64,000 nt of DNA from Prevotellaceae bacterium (GCA_003150315.1 QAML01000103.1:1-64000), one strand, 5' to 3'; numbered from the stretch's first letter, positions 53,221 through 62,999 are shown. The notes: generated by a model from the sequence alone, not told the origin. Program-made: numbers and translations.

Positions 53221-53757
53221 ATGAATCCATACGACATAATTGACAAATATTATAGTGATAATGCGAAACTTCGCGATTTGCTTGTTACTCACAGTGAACT
53301 TGTAACCGCAAAAGCTTTGAAAGCTGCGGAAATGCACCCGGAACTCGACATTGACGCTCAATTTGTGAAAGAAGCTGGAATGTTGCACGACATTGGTATA
53401 TTTCTTACTGATGCTCCCGGCATTTATTGTCATGGCAAAGAACCGTATTTATGCCATGGCATTTTGGGCGCGGAACTTATGCGAAAGGAAAATTATCCGC
53501 GCCATGCCCGTGTATGTGAACGTCATACCGGAGCAGGACTGACCGCAGAAGAAATAGAAAAGCAGAATTTGCCTTTGCCCCACAAGGATTTTCTGCCGGA
53601 AACCATTGAAGAAAAATTGATATGCTATGCCGATAAATTTTATTCAAAGACGCATCCCACGGTAGAGAAAACCGTGGAGCAGGCAATGGCTTCTTTACGT
53701 AAGTTTGGCGATGAGGGAGCTGCGCGTTTTGAGGAGTGGGTTAAATTGTTCGGATGA
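53221..53757 (+). CDS. HD-domain phosphohydrolase
   Basis: 178 residues from the ATG at 53221 (MNPYDIIDKYYSDNAKLRDL). Metal ligands of the HD fold: His in LLVTHSELV, the HD pair in AGMLHDIGIF, His in YLCHGILGAELM and Asp in ICYADKFYSK, a single-domain HDIG protein. Substrate unknown; such proteins in Bacteroidota are generally annotated only as phosphohydrolases. It precedes lptD by about 108 bases. Confidence 0.87.
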   Translation: MNPYDIIDKYYSDNAKLRDLLVTHSELVTAKALKAAEMHPELDIDAQFVKEAGMLHDIGIFLTDAPGIYCHGKEPYLCHGILGAELMRKENYPRHARVCERHTGAGLTAEEIEKQNLPLPHKDFLPETIEEKLICYADKFYSKTHPTVEKTVEQAMASLRKFGDEGAARFEEWVKLFG

Positions 53758-53822
53758 CTTTCTGTAAATACTTAAAATAGGCAAAAAACGCATGGGAACT
53801 GCGGCGAACGTAGAGAAATTCG

Positions 53823-53830
53823 TATTTTTG
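53823..53830 (+). promoter_or_regulatory. -7 box for lptD
   Basis: TATTTTTG, 35 bases before the TTG start at 53866; no clear -33 element. Confidence 0.4.
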
Positions 53831-53865
53831 CATCTCATTTCTGATGAGCCTTTCAAATTCAAGAA

Positions 53866-56703
53866 TTGAACGTAAAACATAAAATAGCATCTTTCCTTGC
53901 GGCGGCGGTTTCTTTCGTCGCGTATGGCAGTATGTCGGAACATGCGCAAGTGGCAACGGAAACAGTTCCAGATGTGCAGTTGTGCGATACAGTAAAAAAA
54001 GATACTGTAAGCCCCGCTGTTGTCAAGCGCGATACTGTGATAGATTTCGGAACACTGGGGAAAGACTCCTTGTCTACCGATTCGGTTCGCAATGATTCCA
54101 CCAAGAAAAAAGAACCGCTTGATGCCCCTGTTGCATACTCTGCCACCGATTCCATTACATATGATGCTGAAACTAAGAAAGCCTTTCTCTATGGCAATGG
54201 TGATGTGAAGTATGAGAATATGGAACTTAAAGCCGAGCGCATAGAGATGAATATGGACAGTTCGCTCGTACATGCTTACGGGGAGAAAGATTCCACGGGC
54301 GTATGGAGCGGACAGCCTGTTTATACGCAGGGAGACGAAAAGTACAACAGCGATGTGATGAGCTTTAATTTCAAAACAAAGAAAGGCTTTATCAACAATG
54401 TGAAAACGGAACAAGGCGAAGGTTATATGCAGAGCGAGAGTTCCAAACGAGCAAACGACGGAACTTTATATCTTGAACACGCAAAATATACGACATGTGA
54501 TGCCAAGCATCCTGATTTTTACCTTGCTTTGTCGCGTGCAAAAGTAAAACCCGGAAAAGAAGTTGTATTCGGTCCCGCATATCTTGTGGTTGCCGACGTG
54601 CCGCTGCCTCTTGCTGTGCCTTATGGCTTTTTCCCTTTCAAAAAGAAATATTCTAGTGGCTTTCTGATGCCTACTTACGGCGATGACAGCAGGCGCGGCT
54701 TTTATTTGAGAAACGGCGGATATTATTTTGCTTTCAATGATTATTGGGACATGCGTCTGCTTGGTGAAATATATACCAAAGGTTCTTGGGGAACAACGAT
54801 AGAATCAACATATAACAGGCGTTATCGTTATTCGGGAAATATTTTTCTAAGTTACCAAAACACCGTGGACGGAGAAAAGAATATGCCCGACTATATGAAA
54901 TCAACGAGTTTCAAGATACAGTGGTCGCATCGTCAGGACCCTAAGTCTTTGCCTAATTCCAATTTCTCGGCGAGCGTGAACTTTGCCACGCAAAGTTATG
55001 AAAGAAACAACCTTTATTCGCTATATAATCCGGAACTTCTTACTCAATCAACGCGAACGAGTAGCGTTTCGTTCTCGCATACGTTTGAGAGACTCGGGCT
55101 TACGCTTTCTGCTACGACTAACTTGAACCAAAACATGCGGGATTCAACAATTGATCTCACGCTTCCAGACCTTAACATATCGCTTTCGCGCCTTTATCCT
55201 TTTCGTCGTAAAAAAATGAGCGGCAAAGAACGTTGGTACGAAAAAATAGCAATGAGCTACACCGGACAATTGAGTAACAGAATAAGTACGAAAGAAGACA
55301 AACTCATGCACTCCAATTTAATAAAAGATTGGAGGAACGGTATGAATCATAGTGTTCCTGTTTCCGCAAGTTTTCAGGTATTCAAATATATAAATGTAAC
55401 GCCGAGTCTGCAGTTTACAGACCGTATGTATTCGAACAAGATAATGCGTTCCTGGGATCAGACAAATCAAACGGAAGTAAATGATACGGTTTACGGGTTT
55501 TATAATGTTTATAATTGGTATGCTTCGGTTTCAGCGAATACTACCCTTTATGGTTTTTACAAACCATGGAGAAAACTTTTCGGTGATGGTATAATTGCTG
55601 TGAGACATGTGCTGAAACCTTCCGTGTCTTATAGCTATGCTCCAGATTTTGGTACTTCGCATTACGGATATTACGATTCTTATGTGCGTACTGATGCAGA
55701 CGGAAATGTAAGTACGGTAACATATTCGCCTTATTCCAATGGTATGTTCGGAGTTCCTTCGCGCGGAAAGTCCGGTAACATTAGTATGAGGGTTTCAAAC
55801 AATTTGGAGATGAAAGTCAAGAGTTCCAAGGACTCTACAGGCGAGAAGAAAATAAGTCTTATCGATGAACTTTCCGCATCTTTGTCTTATAACACGGCTG
55901 CAAAGACAAAACAGTGGAGCAATCTTAAAACAAATATTCGTTTGAAACTTTGGAAGAATTACACTTTCAGTATGGCGGCGGTGTTTGCCACTTATGCTTA
56001 CCAGTTTGATGAGAGCGGAAAAGTCGTAGAAGGTAACCGCACCGAATGGAGTTACGGACGTTTCGGACGTTTTCAGGGAATGTCGCAGAATCTATCTTAT
56101 ACGTTCAATAACCAAACTTTCAAAAAACTGTTCGGGCACAAAGAGAGTGAGGACAAAGATGAAGACATAAATCAGGCTATAGATAGTTCCACGGATAATT
56201 ACGAAGAAGATAACATAGATGATGACGGAACAAACGACAGCAACCTTGACCCGACTCTAAAAGCAAGTAAAAATTCAGCACAGAAGTCGGACAGCAAAAA
56301 ATCGCGCGTGGATGAGGATGGTTATAAGCGTTTCAGTATTCCCTGGTCTTTGTCTGTGAGCTACGGTGTTACCATGGCGGAGAACCGAAGTGCTAAAATC
56401 AATCCCAAGACAATGCGCTACCCGTACAGATATACTCAGTCGCTGAACTTTTCTGGCAATGTAAAAATTTCGGATGGCTGGAATGTAAACTTTAGTTCCG
56501 GTTACGATTTCAATTATCATCGTCTTTCAATGACTACAGCTTCGTTATCGCGAGACTTACATTGTTTCATGATGTCGTGTTCCATAGTTTTGCGTCCTTA
56601 TACGAGTTATAATTTTTCGTTCCGTGCAAAAACATCAACGTTGGCGGATGCTCTTAAATGGGACAAGCGCAGCGGATATTCCACAAACATAGATTGGTAT
56701 TGA
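53866..56703 (+). CDS. lptD: LPS-assembly protein LptD-like outer-membrane protein
   Basis: 945 residues. The start is TTG at 53866, since an in-frame TGA closes the frame upstream and MNVKHKIASFLAAAVSFVAYGSM is a plausible signal peptide. An OstA-like N-domain (about 85-210: DSITYDAETKKAFLYGNGDVKYENMELKAERIEMNMDS in consecutive strands) is followed by the LptD barrel (PLPLAVPYGFFPFKKKYSSG, YFLRNGGYYFA-like strands). A low-complexity acidic insertion (about 762-815) and the aromatic C-terminus NIDWY fit barrel insertion. Exports LPS to the outer leaflet. It is coupled to the next gene (stop-TA-ATG). Confidence 0.88.
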   Translation: MNVKHKIASFLAAAVSFVAYGSMSEHAQVATETVPDVQLCDTVKKDTVSPAVVKRDTVIDFGTLGKDSLSTDSVRNDSTKKKEPLDAPVAYSATDSITYDAETKKAFLYGNGDVKYENMELKAERIEMNMDSSLVHAYGEKDSTGVWSGQPVYTQGDEKYNSDVMSFNFKTKKGFINNVKTEQGEGYMQSESSKRANDGTLYLEHAKYTTCDAKHPDFYLALSRAKVKPGKEVVFGPAYLVVADVPLPLAVPYGFFPFKKKYSSGFLMPTYGDDSRRGFYLRNGGYYFAFNDYWDMRLLGEIYTKGSWGTTIESTYNRRYRYSGNIFLSYQNTVDGEKNMPDYMKSTSFKIQWSHRQDPKSLPNSNFSASVNFATQSYERNNLYSLYNPELLTQSTRTSSVSFSHTFERLGLTLSATTNLNQNMRDSTIDLTLPDLNISLSRLYPFRRKKMSGKERWYEKIAMSYTGQLSNRISTKEDKLMHSNLIKDWRNGMNHSVPVSASFQVFKYINVTPSLQFTDRMYSNKIMRSWDQTNQTEVNDTVYGFYNVYNWYASVSANTTLYGFYKPWRKLFGDGIIAVRHVLKPSVSYSYAPDFGTSHYGYYDSYVRTDADGNVSTVTYSPYSNGMFGVPSRGKSGNISMRVSNNLEMKVKSSKDSTGEKKISLIDELSASLSYNTAAKTKQWSNLKTNIRLKLWKNYTFSMAAVFATYAYQFDESGKVVEGNRTEWSYGRFGRFQGMSQNLSYTFNNQTFKKLFGHKESEDKDEDINQAIDSSTDNYEEDNIDDDGTNDSNLDPTLKASKNSAQKSDSKKSRVDEDGYKRFSIPWSLSVSYGVTMAENRSAKINPKTMRYPYRYTQSLNFSGNVKISDGWNVNFSSGYDFNYHRLSMTTASLSRDLHCFMMSCSIVLRPYTSYNFSFRAKTSTLADALKWDKRSGYSTNIDWY

Positions 56704-56705
56704 TA

Positions 56706-57464
56706 ATGCGGCGTATTGTTCTTTCTATGTTGTTTGTTTGTTGCGGTCTTTCATCGAAAGCGCAAGATTTTAACTATGACATTGCCCCTCTTGACCGTTC
56801 TTTGGTGAGTTGTGTTAAGAATGCCAAGGTTTCTGTTCCCCAAAATCACGTAGAATGTTATACTGTTAATGTTGTTCAAAGGACGCAAGAACCGGAAAAA
56901 AAGTCGCAAAAGGGCAGAAAAAAGGAACAGCAGGGCGTAATTGCGGTGAACAACGATTATGTAGCCAAACTTACCGGCGAACAATATGATTCAAACGAAG
57001 TTCTTTCAAAAGGTTTCACTGTAAGTCTGTGGGTAGCTCCTTTTGCTTCTCCTGCCGTAGGACACGGTTTTGTTATGTATCCCATGAAAGGGCGCGATGT
57101 AAATGGTATTGACCAATCGCAGTGGGGGATGACTGTTGGCAAAGACTGTATAAGAGTTTACGAGAAGTACACAGACGAAAAACTTATTCTTGAATACAGG
57201 CATAATGAAAAAGCTGATTTCTTTATAACGCTTGTTTGCCAAAATAATACGCCGGCTCTTTATGTTAACGGCGAACTTGTTTCCACGGGAATTCCCTCGA
57301 CCTATTCTCCACATCCTGCTTTCGAGGGAACTGCAGACTGTCCCGCTTCCATGAAGTTTATAGGAAAATCCACGGCGTTTCATTACTTTCCGAAAGTTCT
57401 TACCAATGCTGAAATAATGGGACTGTATAAAACGGAGTACAAGGAACTGCATCATGTGAAATAA
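56706..57464 (+). CDS. Exported LamG/concanavalin-like domain protein
   Basis: 252 residues from the ATG at 56706, two bases after the lptD stop. Signal peptide MRRIVLSMLFVCCGLSSKAQ (cleavage after AQ). A basic linker (PEKKSQKGRKKEQQG) precedes a jelly-roll-like domain with FTVSLWVAPFASPAVGHGF, ITLVCQNNTPALYVNGELV and a closing FHYFPKVLTNAEIMGLY, the pattern of LamG/laminin-like folds. Probably binds glycans or proteins in the periplasm or on the surface. Co-transcription with lptD is likely. Confidence 0.72.
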   Translation: MRRIVLSMLFVCCGLSSKAQDFNYDIAPLDRSLVSCVKNAKVSVPQNHVECYTVNVVQRTQEPEKKSQKGRKKEQQGVIAVNNDYVAKLTGEQYDSNEVLSKGFTVSLWVAPFASPAVGHGFVMYPMKGRDVNGIDQSQWGMTVGKDCIRVYEKYTDEKLILEYRHNEKADFFITLVCQNNTPALYVNGELVSTGIPSTYSPHPAFEGTADCPASMKFIGKSTAFHYFPKVLTNAEIMGLYKTEYKELHHVK

Positions 57465-57470
57465 ATTTCG

Positions 57471-57478
57471 TATTTTTG
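57471..57478 (+). promoter_or_regulatory. -7 box for the BACON-like lipoprotein gene
   Basis: TATTTTTG, 25 bases before the ATG at 57504; the -33 position is poor. Confidence 0.45.
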
Positions 57479-57503
57479 TGGCGAAAATAAAACATCTGAT
57501 AAA

Positions 57504-58262
57504 ATGAAATTGAAATCCTTTATTATTTGTGCGGCGATGATTGTACTCGCTGCTTCGTGCGACAGTGGAAGTACCAAATCTACTCAGGCAATAGGAGTTC
57601 CTTATCCGGAAGGTGTGGCGTATGCCGATCAGCAAAGCGATACTCTCGGAGTTTACAGCACTGATTCGTGGACCGCTACGGTAACTGATGGCGATTGGTT
57701 CACTCCTAACGAATTTTCGAAAACTGTTTCGGGAAACAAGGTTGACTATAGCAAATACGCTCTCAAACTTCAAACCAGCAACGGCACGAATCGTAAGGCT
57801 TATTTCACCATTAAAAGCAATGGCAAAACTTTGCGTAAAACCTATGTGCAGGTATCGTGGTTGAATATTTCGAATCCCAATCCTTTGATCATACGTGCCG
57901 ACAGCACGGTTACTTCTTTGTATGACACAGAGCATTTTGCAGAGCTGAAAGCTTATTATTATTTCACTCCCACATATAAAGGCGGAAGCGACAAAATCGT
58001 AATAACAATTTATTCTCCCTCTACCGAAATCTCTACATCGGATGATTGGATAAGTTTGCAGGGCGATGACAATAAATATGTCAAGAATGTTATTCTCAAC
58101 ATGCCGAGAAATCAGCAGAAGTTCGAGTTTACAGTTCCCGTAACAGTACAGAAGAACACTGGAACGACAAAACGTACCGGAAAGATTAACATAAAAACTT
58201 CCAATGGCATAAATCAGATAATAGAAGTCATACAGGGAGCAGAATCAGACAAAAACAAATAA
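57504..58262 (+). CDS. Lipoprotein with BACON-like domains
   Basis: 252 residues with signal MKLKSFIICAAMIVLAASCD (Cys at 19). Two beta-sandwich units follow: SWTATVTDGDWFTPNEFS... up to KAYFTIKSNGKTLRKTYVQV, then IVITIYSPSTEISTSDDWI... to RTGKINIKTSNGINQIIEVI. The W(x)-threonine-rich strands ending in an xIxVxQ(G) strand resemble BACON domains of Bacteroidota surface glycan-binding proteins. No enzyme domain. Function unknown; surface or periplasmic. Confidence 0.68.
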   Translation: MKLKSFIICAAMIVLAASCDSGSTKSTQAIGVPYPEGVAYADQQSDTLGVYSTDSWTATVTDGDWFTPNEFSKTVSGNKVDYSKYALKLQTSNGTNRKAYFTIKSNGKTLRKTYVQVSWLNISNPNPLIIRADSTVTSLYDTEHFAELKAYYYFTPTYKGGSDKIVITIYSPSTEISTSDDWISLQGDDNKYVKNVILNMPRNQQKFEFTVPVTVQKNTGTTKRTGKINIKTSNGINQIIEVIQGAESDKNK

Positions 58263-58365
58263 CAGACAGTATGTTATAAAAACAAAGAGCATACGAAATT
58301 ACGAACCGAAAAACGGTTTTTTATGCACTTCGTAAGTTGTTGAAATCCATAAATATATAAAGGCG

Positions 58366-58452
58366 AAAAATACAAGCCATATATTTTAAAATACAAGGCA
58401 CTTATTTTAAAATAAGTGCCTTGTATTTTTTGCAAGAAGCCTTATGTTTTTT
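58366..58452. repeat. Modular palindromic element, copy 10
   Basis: Box order CAAGCC, CAAGGC, GCCTTG, GCCTTA as in copy 1, from which it differs at only a few bases over 87 although 55 kb away. It lies between tandem genes in 58263-58521; the rest of that gap holds only the promoter box at 58497. Confidence 0.9.
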
Positions 58453-58496
58453 CCGAGAAATATATGCATATTTTTCGAGAATCAATAACGTTTTTG

Positions 58497-58504
58497 TAAT
58501 TTTG
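58497..58504 (+). promoter_or_regulatory. -7 box for the DUF6057-PD40-M64 operon
   Basis: TAATTTTG, 17 bases before the ATG at 58522. Confidence 0.5.
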
Positions 58505-58521
58505 CGGAAAGACTTGAAAAT

Positions 58522-60138
58522 ATGAACAAAAGCAAAAAATATCTCAAGTCCGCCAAACGTTTGGAAGAACCCCAAAAGGCGGAATCGTATACAAAGAAAC
58601 GATTTGGTTTGTGGAACATACAATTTTATCCGTTGCTCTTTTTGTTGCTATGGTTGTTTTGTTCCGTGATATATGGTGATGTGTTCTACATGTCCCAACA
58701 AACAAGCTATTTTGCCTGGGATAAAACTTTGATGAGCTTTATTCTCTCGCAAGATTGGGGTTGGCTTTATGCCGCAGGGCGTTTTCTTTTGTTGGGATTT
58801 CATTATCCCTTGCTCGGAGGCTGTTTGCTTGCGTTGATGCTCACACTTTGTGCCTGGCTCATTGATTATCTTGCGGCACTTCCTGCAAAATTGCGTTTGC
58901 TTGCGGCACTTCCTCTGTTTGCGTTCCTTGCATATTTTGTCGGGCTTGATTACAGTGTGAACTATCATCGTGAAACTTCACTTTTAATGGCTCTGCCTTT
59001 TGCCGCTCTTTTACTGTTGCTTTTGGCTTCGGTAATAAAGAGAATTGTTATTCGTAAAAAAATCTCCAGTCCCTTAAAACTGAATGTCGGAACGCATCGC
59101 AATGTCCTTATAAATAATTTGGGCGTGTGCTGTGTATTTCTTTGTATATCGGCTTTCTGTTTTTTTCAACGAGATGATCTGATTCGCACTTGCAGAATGA
59201 CGAAAATGCTTGAGCAATCGGATTGGCAGGCAATGATTGACGAAGCTCTGGGCGCGCGTCGCCCTTCGCGCAGCGTGGCTGCCTATTATGCTATTGCGCT
59301 TGCCGAAACCGGACAGCTTGAAAGTAGGGCTTTTGAAATACCTTATGATTATCCCAATCGTAAAGTAAGGGAAAAGGATGGAAGAATGACGGACGGCATA
59401 TCAATATATACGCTTGATGCAGATTTTTACGCCGGTTTGGCAAATACGTCATACCATAATTGCATGGAAATAGCCGTTACAAACGGTCCGCAGATATTTC
59501 TGTTGAAACGCATGGCGCGTGCGGCAGCCATGAATGGGGAAAAGCGATTGGCATGGAAGTATCTAACTATGATAGACCGCAATCCTTTTGAACATAAGTT
59601 CGTAGAAAGATATAAGAACTACCTTGCAAATCTTGGGGCAATGTATGCCGAACCCGAGTTTGTCCATGTGGTAAACAAGAAACCGGTATATGATGATTTC
59701 GAACAGAATTATCGCACGCCGTTATTCTTAGGTTATAATGTAGTTTTGACACAGGGTGCATCGCAAGAGGCTCTGAATGCTTCCTTAATGGCTACGCTCT
59801 ATTCCAAGGATCTTGATGCTTTTATGGCGAGAGTTCGTTTTTTGGACATGTCGCAACCTTTGCCTGAATATTACAGCCAGGCTGTGATGCTGAGAGCATT
59901 GAAAGACAAAAGCATTCTGAAATATTTTCCTTCAATCAACGGTGAAATGACCCGGGCAAGGCTCATGGGGTTCGTGAAAGAGTCAAAGCCGTATTTGCGT
60001 GATGAGAAAGAGGAGGGCAGAAAGCTTCTTTCGAAAGATTGGCAGAACTACTATCCTTATTATTTGTATTTTGAGAATATTCCTACCGAAGAACAAGTTG
60101 AAGAACAAGAAAAGCAAGAGAAAGGAGGAGTGAACTAA
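58522..60138 (+). CDS. DUF6057 polytopic membrane protein
   Basis: 538 residues. A basic cytoplasmic start (KKYLKSAKRLEEPQK), then about five to six membrane helices in the first 220 residues (FYPLLFLLLWLFCSVIY, LLGGCLLALMLTLCAWLIDY, LLAALPLFAFLAYFVGL, LLMALPFAALLLLLLASV, LGVCCVFLCISAFCFF), and a large soluble C-terminal part with helical-repeat character (MTKMLEQSDWQAMIDEALGA, MARAAAMNGEKRLAWKYLTM), probably TPR-like and periplasmic. The stop overlaps the next ATG by one base. Family function is unknown; the constant pairing with the PD40 lipoprotein suggests one complex. Confidence 0.75.
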   Translation: MNKSKKYLKSAKRLEEPQKAESYTKKRFGLWNIQFYPLLFLLLWLFCSVIYGDVFYMSQQTSYFAWDKTLMSFILSQDWGWLYAAGRFLLLGFHYPLLGGCLLALMLTLCAWLIDYLAALPAKLRLLAALPLFAFLAYFVGLDYSVNYHRETSLLMALPFAALLLLLLASVIKRIVIRKKISSPLKLNVGTHRNVLINNLGVCCVFLCISAFCFFQRDDLIRTCRMTKMLEQSDWQAMIDEALGARRPSRSVAAYYAIALAETGQLESRAFEIPYDYPNRKVREKDGRMTDGISIYTLDADFYAGLANTSYHNCMEIAVTNGPQIFLLKRMARAAAMNGEKRLAWKYLTMIDRNPFEHKFVERYKNYLANLGAMYAEPEFVHVVNKKPVYDDFEQNYRTPLFLGYNVVLTQGASQEALNASLMATLYSKDLDAFMARVRFLDMSQPLPEYYSQAVMLRALKDKSILKYFPSINGEMTRARLMGFVKESKPYLRDEKEEGRKLLSKDWQNYYPYYLYFENIPTEEQVEEQEKQEKGGVN

Positions 60139-61664
60139 TGAAAAAATTAGCATACGTCATGTTGGGGATATTGCTTATGGCATCGTGCGGAAAGCAATCA
60201 ATTCCCACCGAATACTCTGAAGAAAACAGAACAGCGAGAATATTTCCCGATTACAAGGGAGTTGTTGTGCCTCCTAACATATCTCCCTTGAATTTCATGG
60301 TGCAGGAAAATGCAGACAACTATGCCGTGAGATTATCCGAGGGAAATAATTCCATTGAAGTATACACAGACAAATATGGAAAAGCGGACATTCCCGAAAA
60401 AGAGTGGCATGAAATGCTTGCAAAATCAAAGGGAAAAGATATAAACATAGAGGTTTACGCACAGAAAGAGGAACAATGGAAACGTTATAAGGATTTCAAA
60501 ATAACCGTTGCGCCTGATCCTATTGACGATTATGTTAGTTATCGTTTGATTGAGCCGGGTTATGAGGTTTACAGGCAACTTGGGCTTTACCAACGCAAAG
60601 TTTCAAGTTTCGATGTGGGTACAATTTATGAAAACAACCGTTCTTTTGAGCACGAAAACAACCATTGCATCAATTGCCATAACTATCAAAACTATTCCGC
60701 AAAGAATATGCTTTTCCACATACGCGGTTCGCATGGCGGAACAATGGTTGTTCGCAACGGCATTCCCGAAAAAATGGACATGAGTACCGATTCCACGCTT
60801 GCTTCTGCGGTATATCCTGCATGGCATCCGAGTAAACCTTGGGTTGTTTTCTCTTCAAATAAAACCGGTCAGGCTTTTCATATTCTCGATAAGCAGAAAA
60901 TTGAAGTAGTAGACTGGGCTTCCGATTTGCTATTCTATGATGCGGAGCACAAGACCATAGGCAATGTGCTTAAAACCCAAGATGATTTCGAAACATTCCC
61001 ATGTTGGAATGCCGATGGCACGAAACTTTATTATTGTGTTGCTCATGTTCCTGGATTTAAGGAACTTTCCAAAGAAAATCGCGAAAGATATGTGGCGGAA
61101 CACTATCGTGATTTGCATTACAACATAATGAGTATGACTTTCGACAAGGATTCAAAAATTTTTGGCAACCCGCAAATCGAAGTTGATTGCGAATCTATTG
61201 GAAAAAGTGCGAGTGTTCCGCGTATAAGTCCCGACGGAAAATATCTTTTATTCACTCTTGGTGATTACGGACAGTTTCATATTTGGCATCGCAGTGCAGA
61301 TCTTTATGTAAAGAACCTGCAAACGGGCGACGTTTACCCGCTTAAGCGTGCCAACAGCAGGGAAGCGGAAAGCTATCATGGCTGGAGTTCCAACGGACGT
61401 TGGATTGTTTTTGCATCTCGAAGGGATGACGGTTCATATACAAGGCTATACTTTTCGTATTTTGATAAGAACGGAAAAGAGCACAAGCCTTTCATGCTCC
61501 CGCAGAAAGACCCCGAGCAAAACGTTTTGCTTATGAAAAGTTACAACGTTCCCGAAATGACTAAGGATGCAGTGAAAGTGCCGTCAAATAAGTTTAAGGA
61601 TGTCATTTATAACACGAAAGCCACGCCCGTTAAATACACAATGTTGAAAAATGAAGGAAAATAA
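60138..61664 (+). CDS. PD40/TolB-like lipoprotein with a CxxCH haem-binding motif
   Basis: 508 residues. Lipoprotein signal MKKLAYVMLGILLMASCGK (Cys at 17). An N-terminal region of about 120 residues is followed by NHCINCHNYQ (Cys177, Cys180, His181), a c-type haem attachment site. WD40-like PD40 beta-propeller repeats come next (YPAWHPSKPWVVFSSNKTGQ, FPCWNADGTKLYYC, VPRISPDGKYLLFTLGDYGQ, YHGWSSNGRWIVFASRRDDG). The only Met well placed as a distal ligand is in KNMLFHIRG, just after the motif, so haem binding is plausible but unproven. Operon with DUF6057 upstream (1-base overlap) and the M64 peptidase downstream (14-base overlap). Confidence 0.8.
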   Translation: MKKLAYVMLGILLMASCGKQSIPTEYSEENRTARIFPDYKGVVVPPNISPLNFMVQENADNYAVRLSEGNNSIEVYTDKYGKADIPEKEWHEMLAKSKGKDINIEVYAQKEEQWKRYKDFKITVAPDPIDDYVSYRLIEPGYEVYRQLGLYQRKVSSFDVGTIYENNRSFEHENNHCINCHNYQNYSAKNMLFHIRGSHGGTMVVRNGIPEKMDMSTDSTLASAVYPAWHPSKPWVVFSSNKTGQAFHILDKQKIEVVDWASDLLFYDAEHKTIGNVLKTQDDFETFPCWNADGTKLYYCVAHVPGFKELSKENRERYVAEHYRDLHYNIMSMTFDKDSKIFGNPQIEVDCESIGKSASVPRISPDGKYLLFTLGDYGQFHIWHRSADLYVKNLQTGDVYPLKRANSREAESYHGWSSNGRWIVFASRRDDGSYTRLYFSYFDKNGKEHKPFMLPQKDPEQNVLLMKSYNVPEMTKDAVKVPSNKFKDVIYNTKATPVKYTMLKNEGK

Positions 61665-62976
61665 AAACTATGTCATGGCTTTTGTCAGGCAAATTCTCTT
61701 TGTCATTTTGGCTCTTTCCCAGTGTGGCGTGATTGCTGCTAATGATGATGTGAATTTTGACGAATGGTTTGACAATAAGACACTGCGTGTGGATTACATT
61801 TTCGCAGGCGACAGTGCCACACAGGAACTTTCGCTTGACGAACTGCTGTGTCTGCAAACATGGGCGGGACGCAGGCATAATCTTGATAGTTTGAGTGTTG
61901 CCGGAAACGGACAGATTGTGATGCGTGATTCGCTTACGCGAAAAGTGATATACCGCACTTCTTTCTCTTCATTGTTTCAAGAGTGGCAGTCAACCGAGGA
62001 AGCAACCCGGTTGAGGCGTTCGTTTGAAAACGTGTTCCTACTTCCCATGCCCAAACGCGCTGCCGAATTGAGTGTAACACTCTTCGACACCCACCGAAAG
62101 CCGCTTGCCCGACTCAATCACTATGTAAATCCCAAAGACATACTCATTCGCAACCTTTCAAATGCTCCGAAACATGAATATAAGTATATATGGCGCGGCG
62201 GTTCTCCCGACACATGCATAGATGTAGCCGTTGTGGCAGAAGGCTATACGGTTTCGGAAATGAACAAGTTTTATGAAAGGGCGGAAGAAACGGCGCAATC
62301 GCTTTTTGCTGCCGAACCTTTTAAAAGCTACAAATACAATTTCAACATCGTAGCCTTGGCGGTGCCATCGCAAGATACGGGAGTGAGTATTCCCGGCAAG
62401 GGCATTTGGAAAAGCACTGCGTTGGATTCGCATTTTGATACGTTCTATTCCGACCGCTATCTCACGACTTTACATCTCAAAAGGCTTCACGATGTGATGG
62501 CATCGGTTCCGTATGAACATATAATAATACTTGCAAACACCGAAAACTATGGCGGAGGGGGAATATTGAATTCCTACACGCTCACGGCGGCTGACCACAG
62601 ACTTTTCAAGCCGGTAGTAGTTCATGAGTTCGGACATAGTTTCGGCGGACTGGCTGATGAGTATTTTTATGATGACCAATATTCTACCATGTATCCCTCG
62701 GACACAGAACCGTGGGAGCAAAATCTAACCACGCTTGTGAATTTTGGTGAGAAATGGCAGGATATGTTGCCCCGTGGAACAAAGATTCCCACTCCCTCTT
62801 CAAATAAAGTGAAAGACAGATATTCAAAAATCGGAGTTTATGAGGGTGGGGGATACCAGAGCAAAGGTGTTTTTCGTGCTTTTCAGGATTGTCGCATGAA
62901 GACCAACGAAGCTCCTGCATTTTGTGCGGTTTGTCAAAGAGCTTTGCGCAGAATGATTGAGTTCTACACCAAGTAA
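61651..62976 (+). CDS. M64-family zinc metallopeptidase (IgA-peptidase-like)
   Basis: 441 residues. N-terminal signal peptide (about 1-30, VMAFVRQILFVILALSQCG); the start is 61651, or the ATG at 61675. A beta-sandwich N-domain precedes the catalytic domain with CIDVAVVAEGYTVSEMNKFY and the extended zinc motif HEFGHSFGGLADEYF (HExxHxxGGLxDE; His325, Glu326, His329). This matches peptidase family M64, named for the Clostridium ramosum IgA protease; most Bacteroidota members have unknown targets. Last gene of the DUF6057-PD40 operon, exported to periplasm or surface. Confidence 0.9.
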   Translation: MKENKNYVMAFVRQILFVILALSQCGVIAANDDVNFDEWFDNKTLRVDYIFAGDSATQELSLDELLCLQTWAGRRHNLDSLSVAGNGQIVMRDSLTRKVIYRTSFSSLFQEWQSTEEATRLRRSFENVFLLPMPKRAAELSVTLFDTHRKPLARLNHYVNPKDILIRNLSNAPKHEYKYIWRGGSPDTCIDVAVVAEGYTVSEMNKFYERAEETAQSLFAAEPFKSYKYNFNIVALAVPSQDTGVSIPGKGIWKSTALDSHFDTFYSDRYLTTLHLKRLHDVMASVPYEHIIILANTENYGGGGILNSYTLTAADHRLFKPVVVHEFGHSFGGLADEYFYDDQYSTMYPSDTEPWEQNLTTLVNFGEKWQDMLPRGTKIPTPSSNKVKDRYSKIGVYEGGGYQSKGVFRAFQDCRMKTNEAPAFCAVCQRALRRMIEFYTK

Positions 62977-62999
62977 TTTTAGATGCTTTTTCGGTATCG

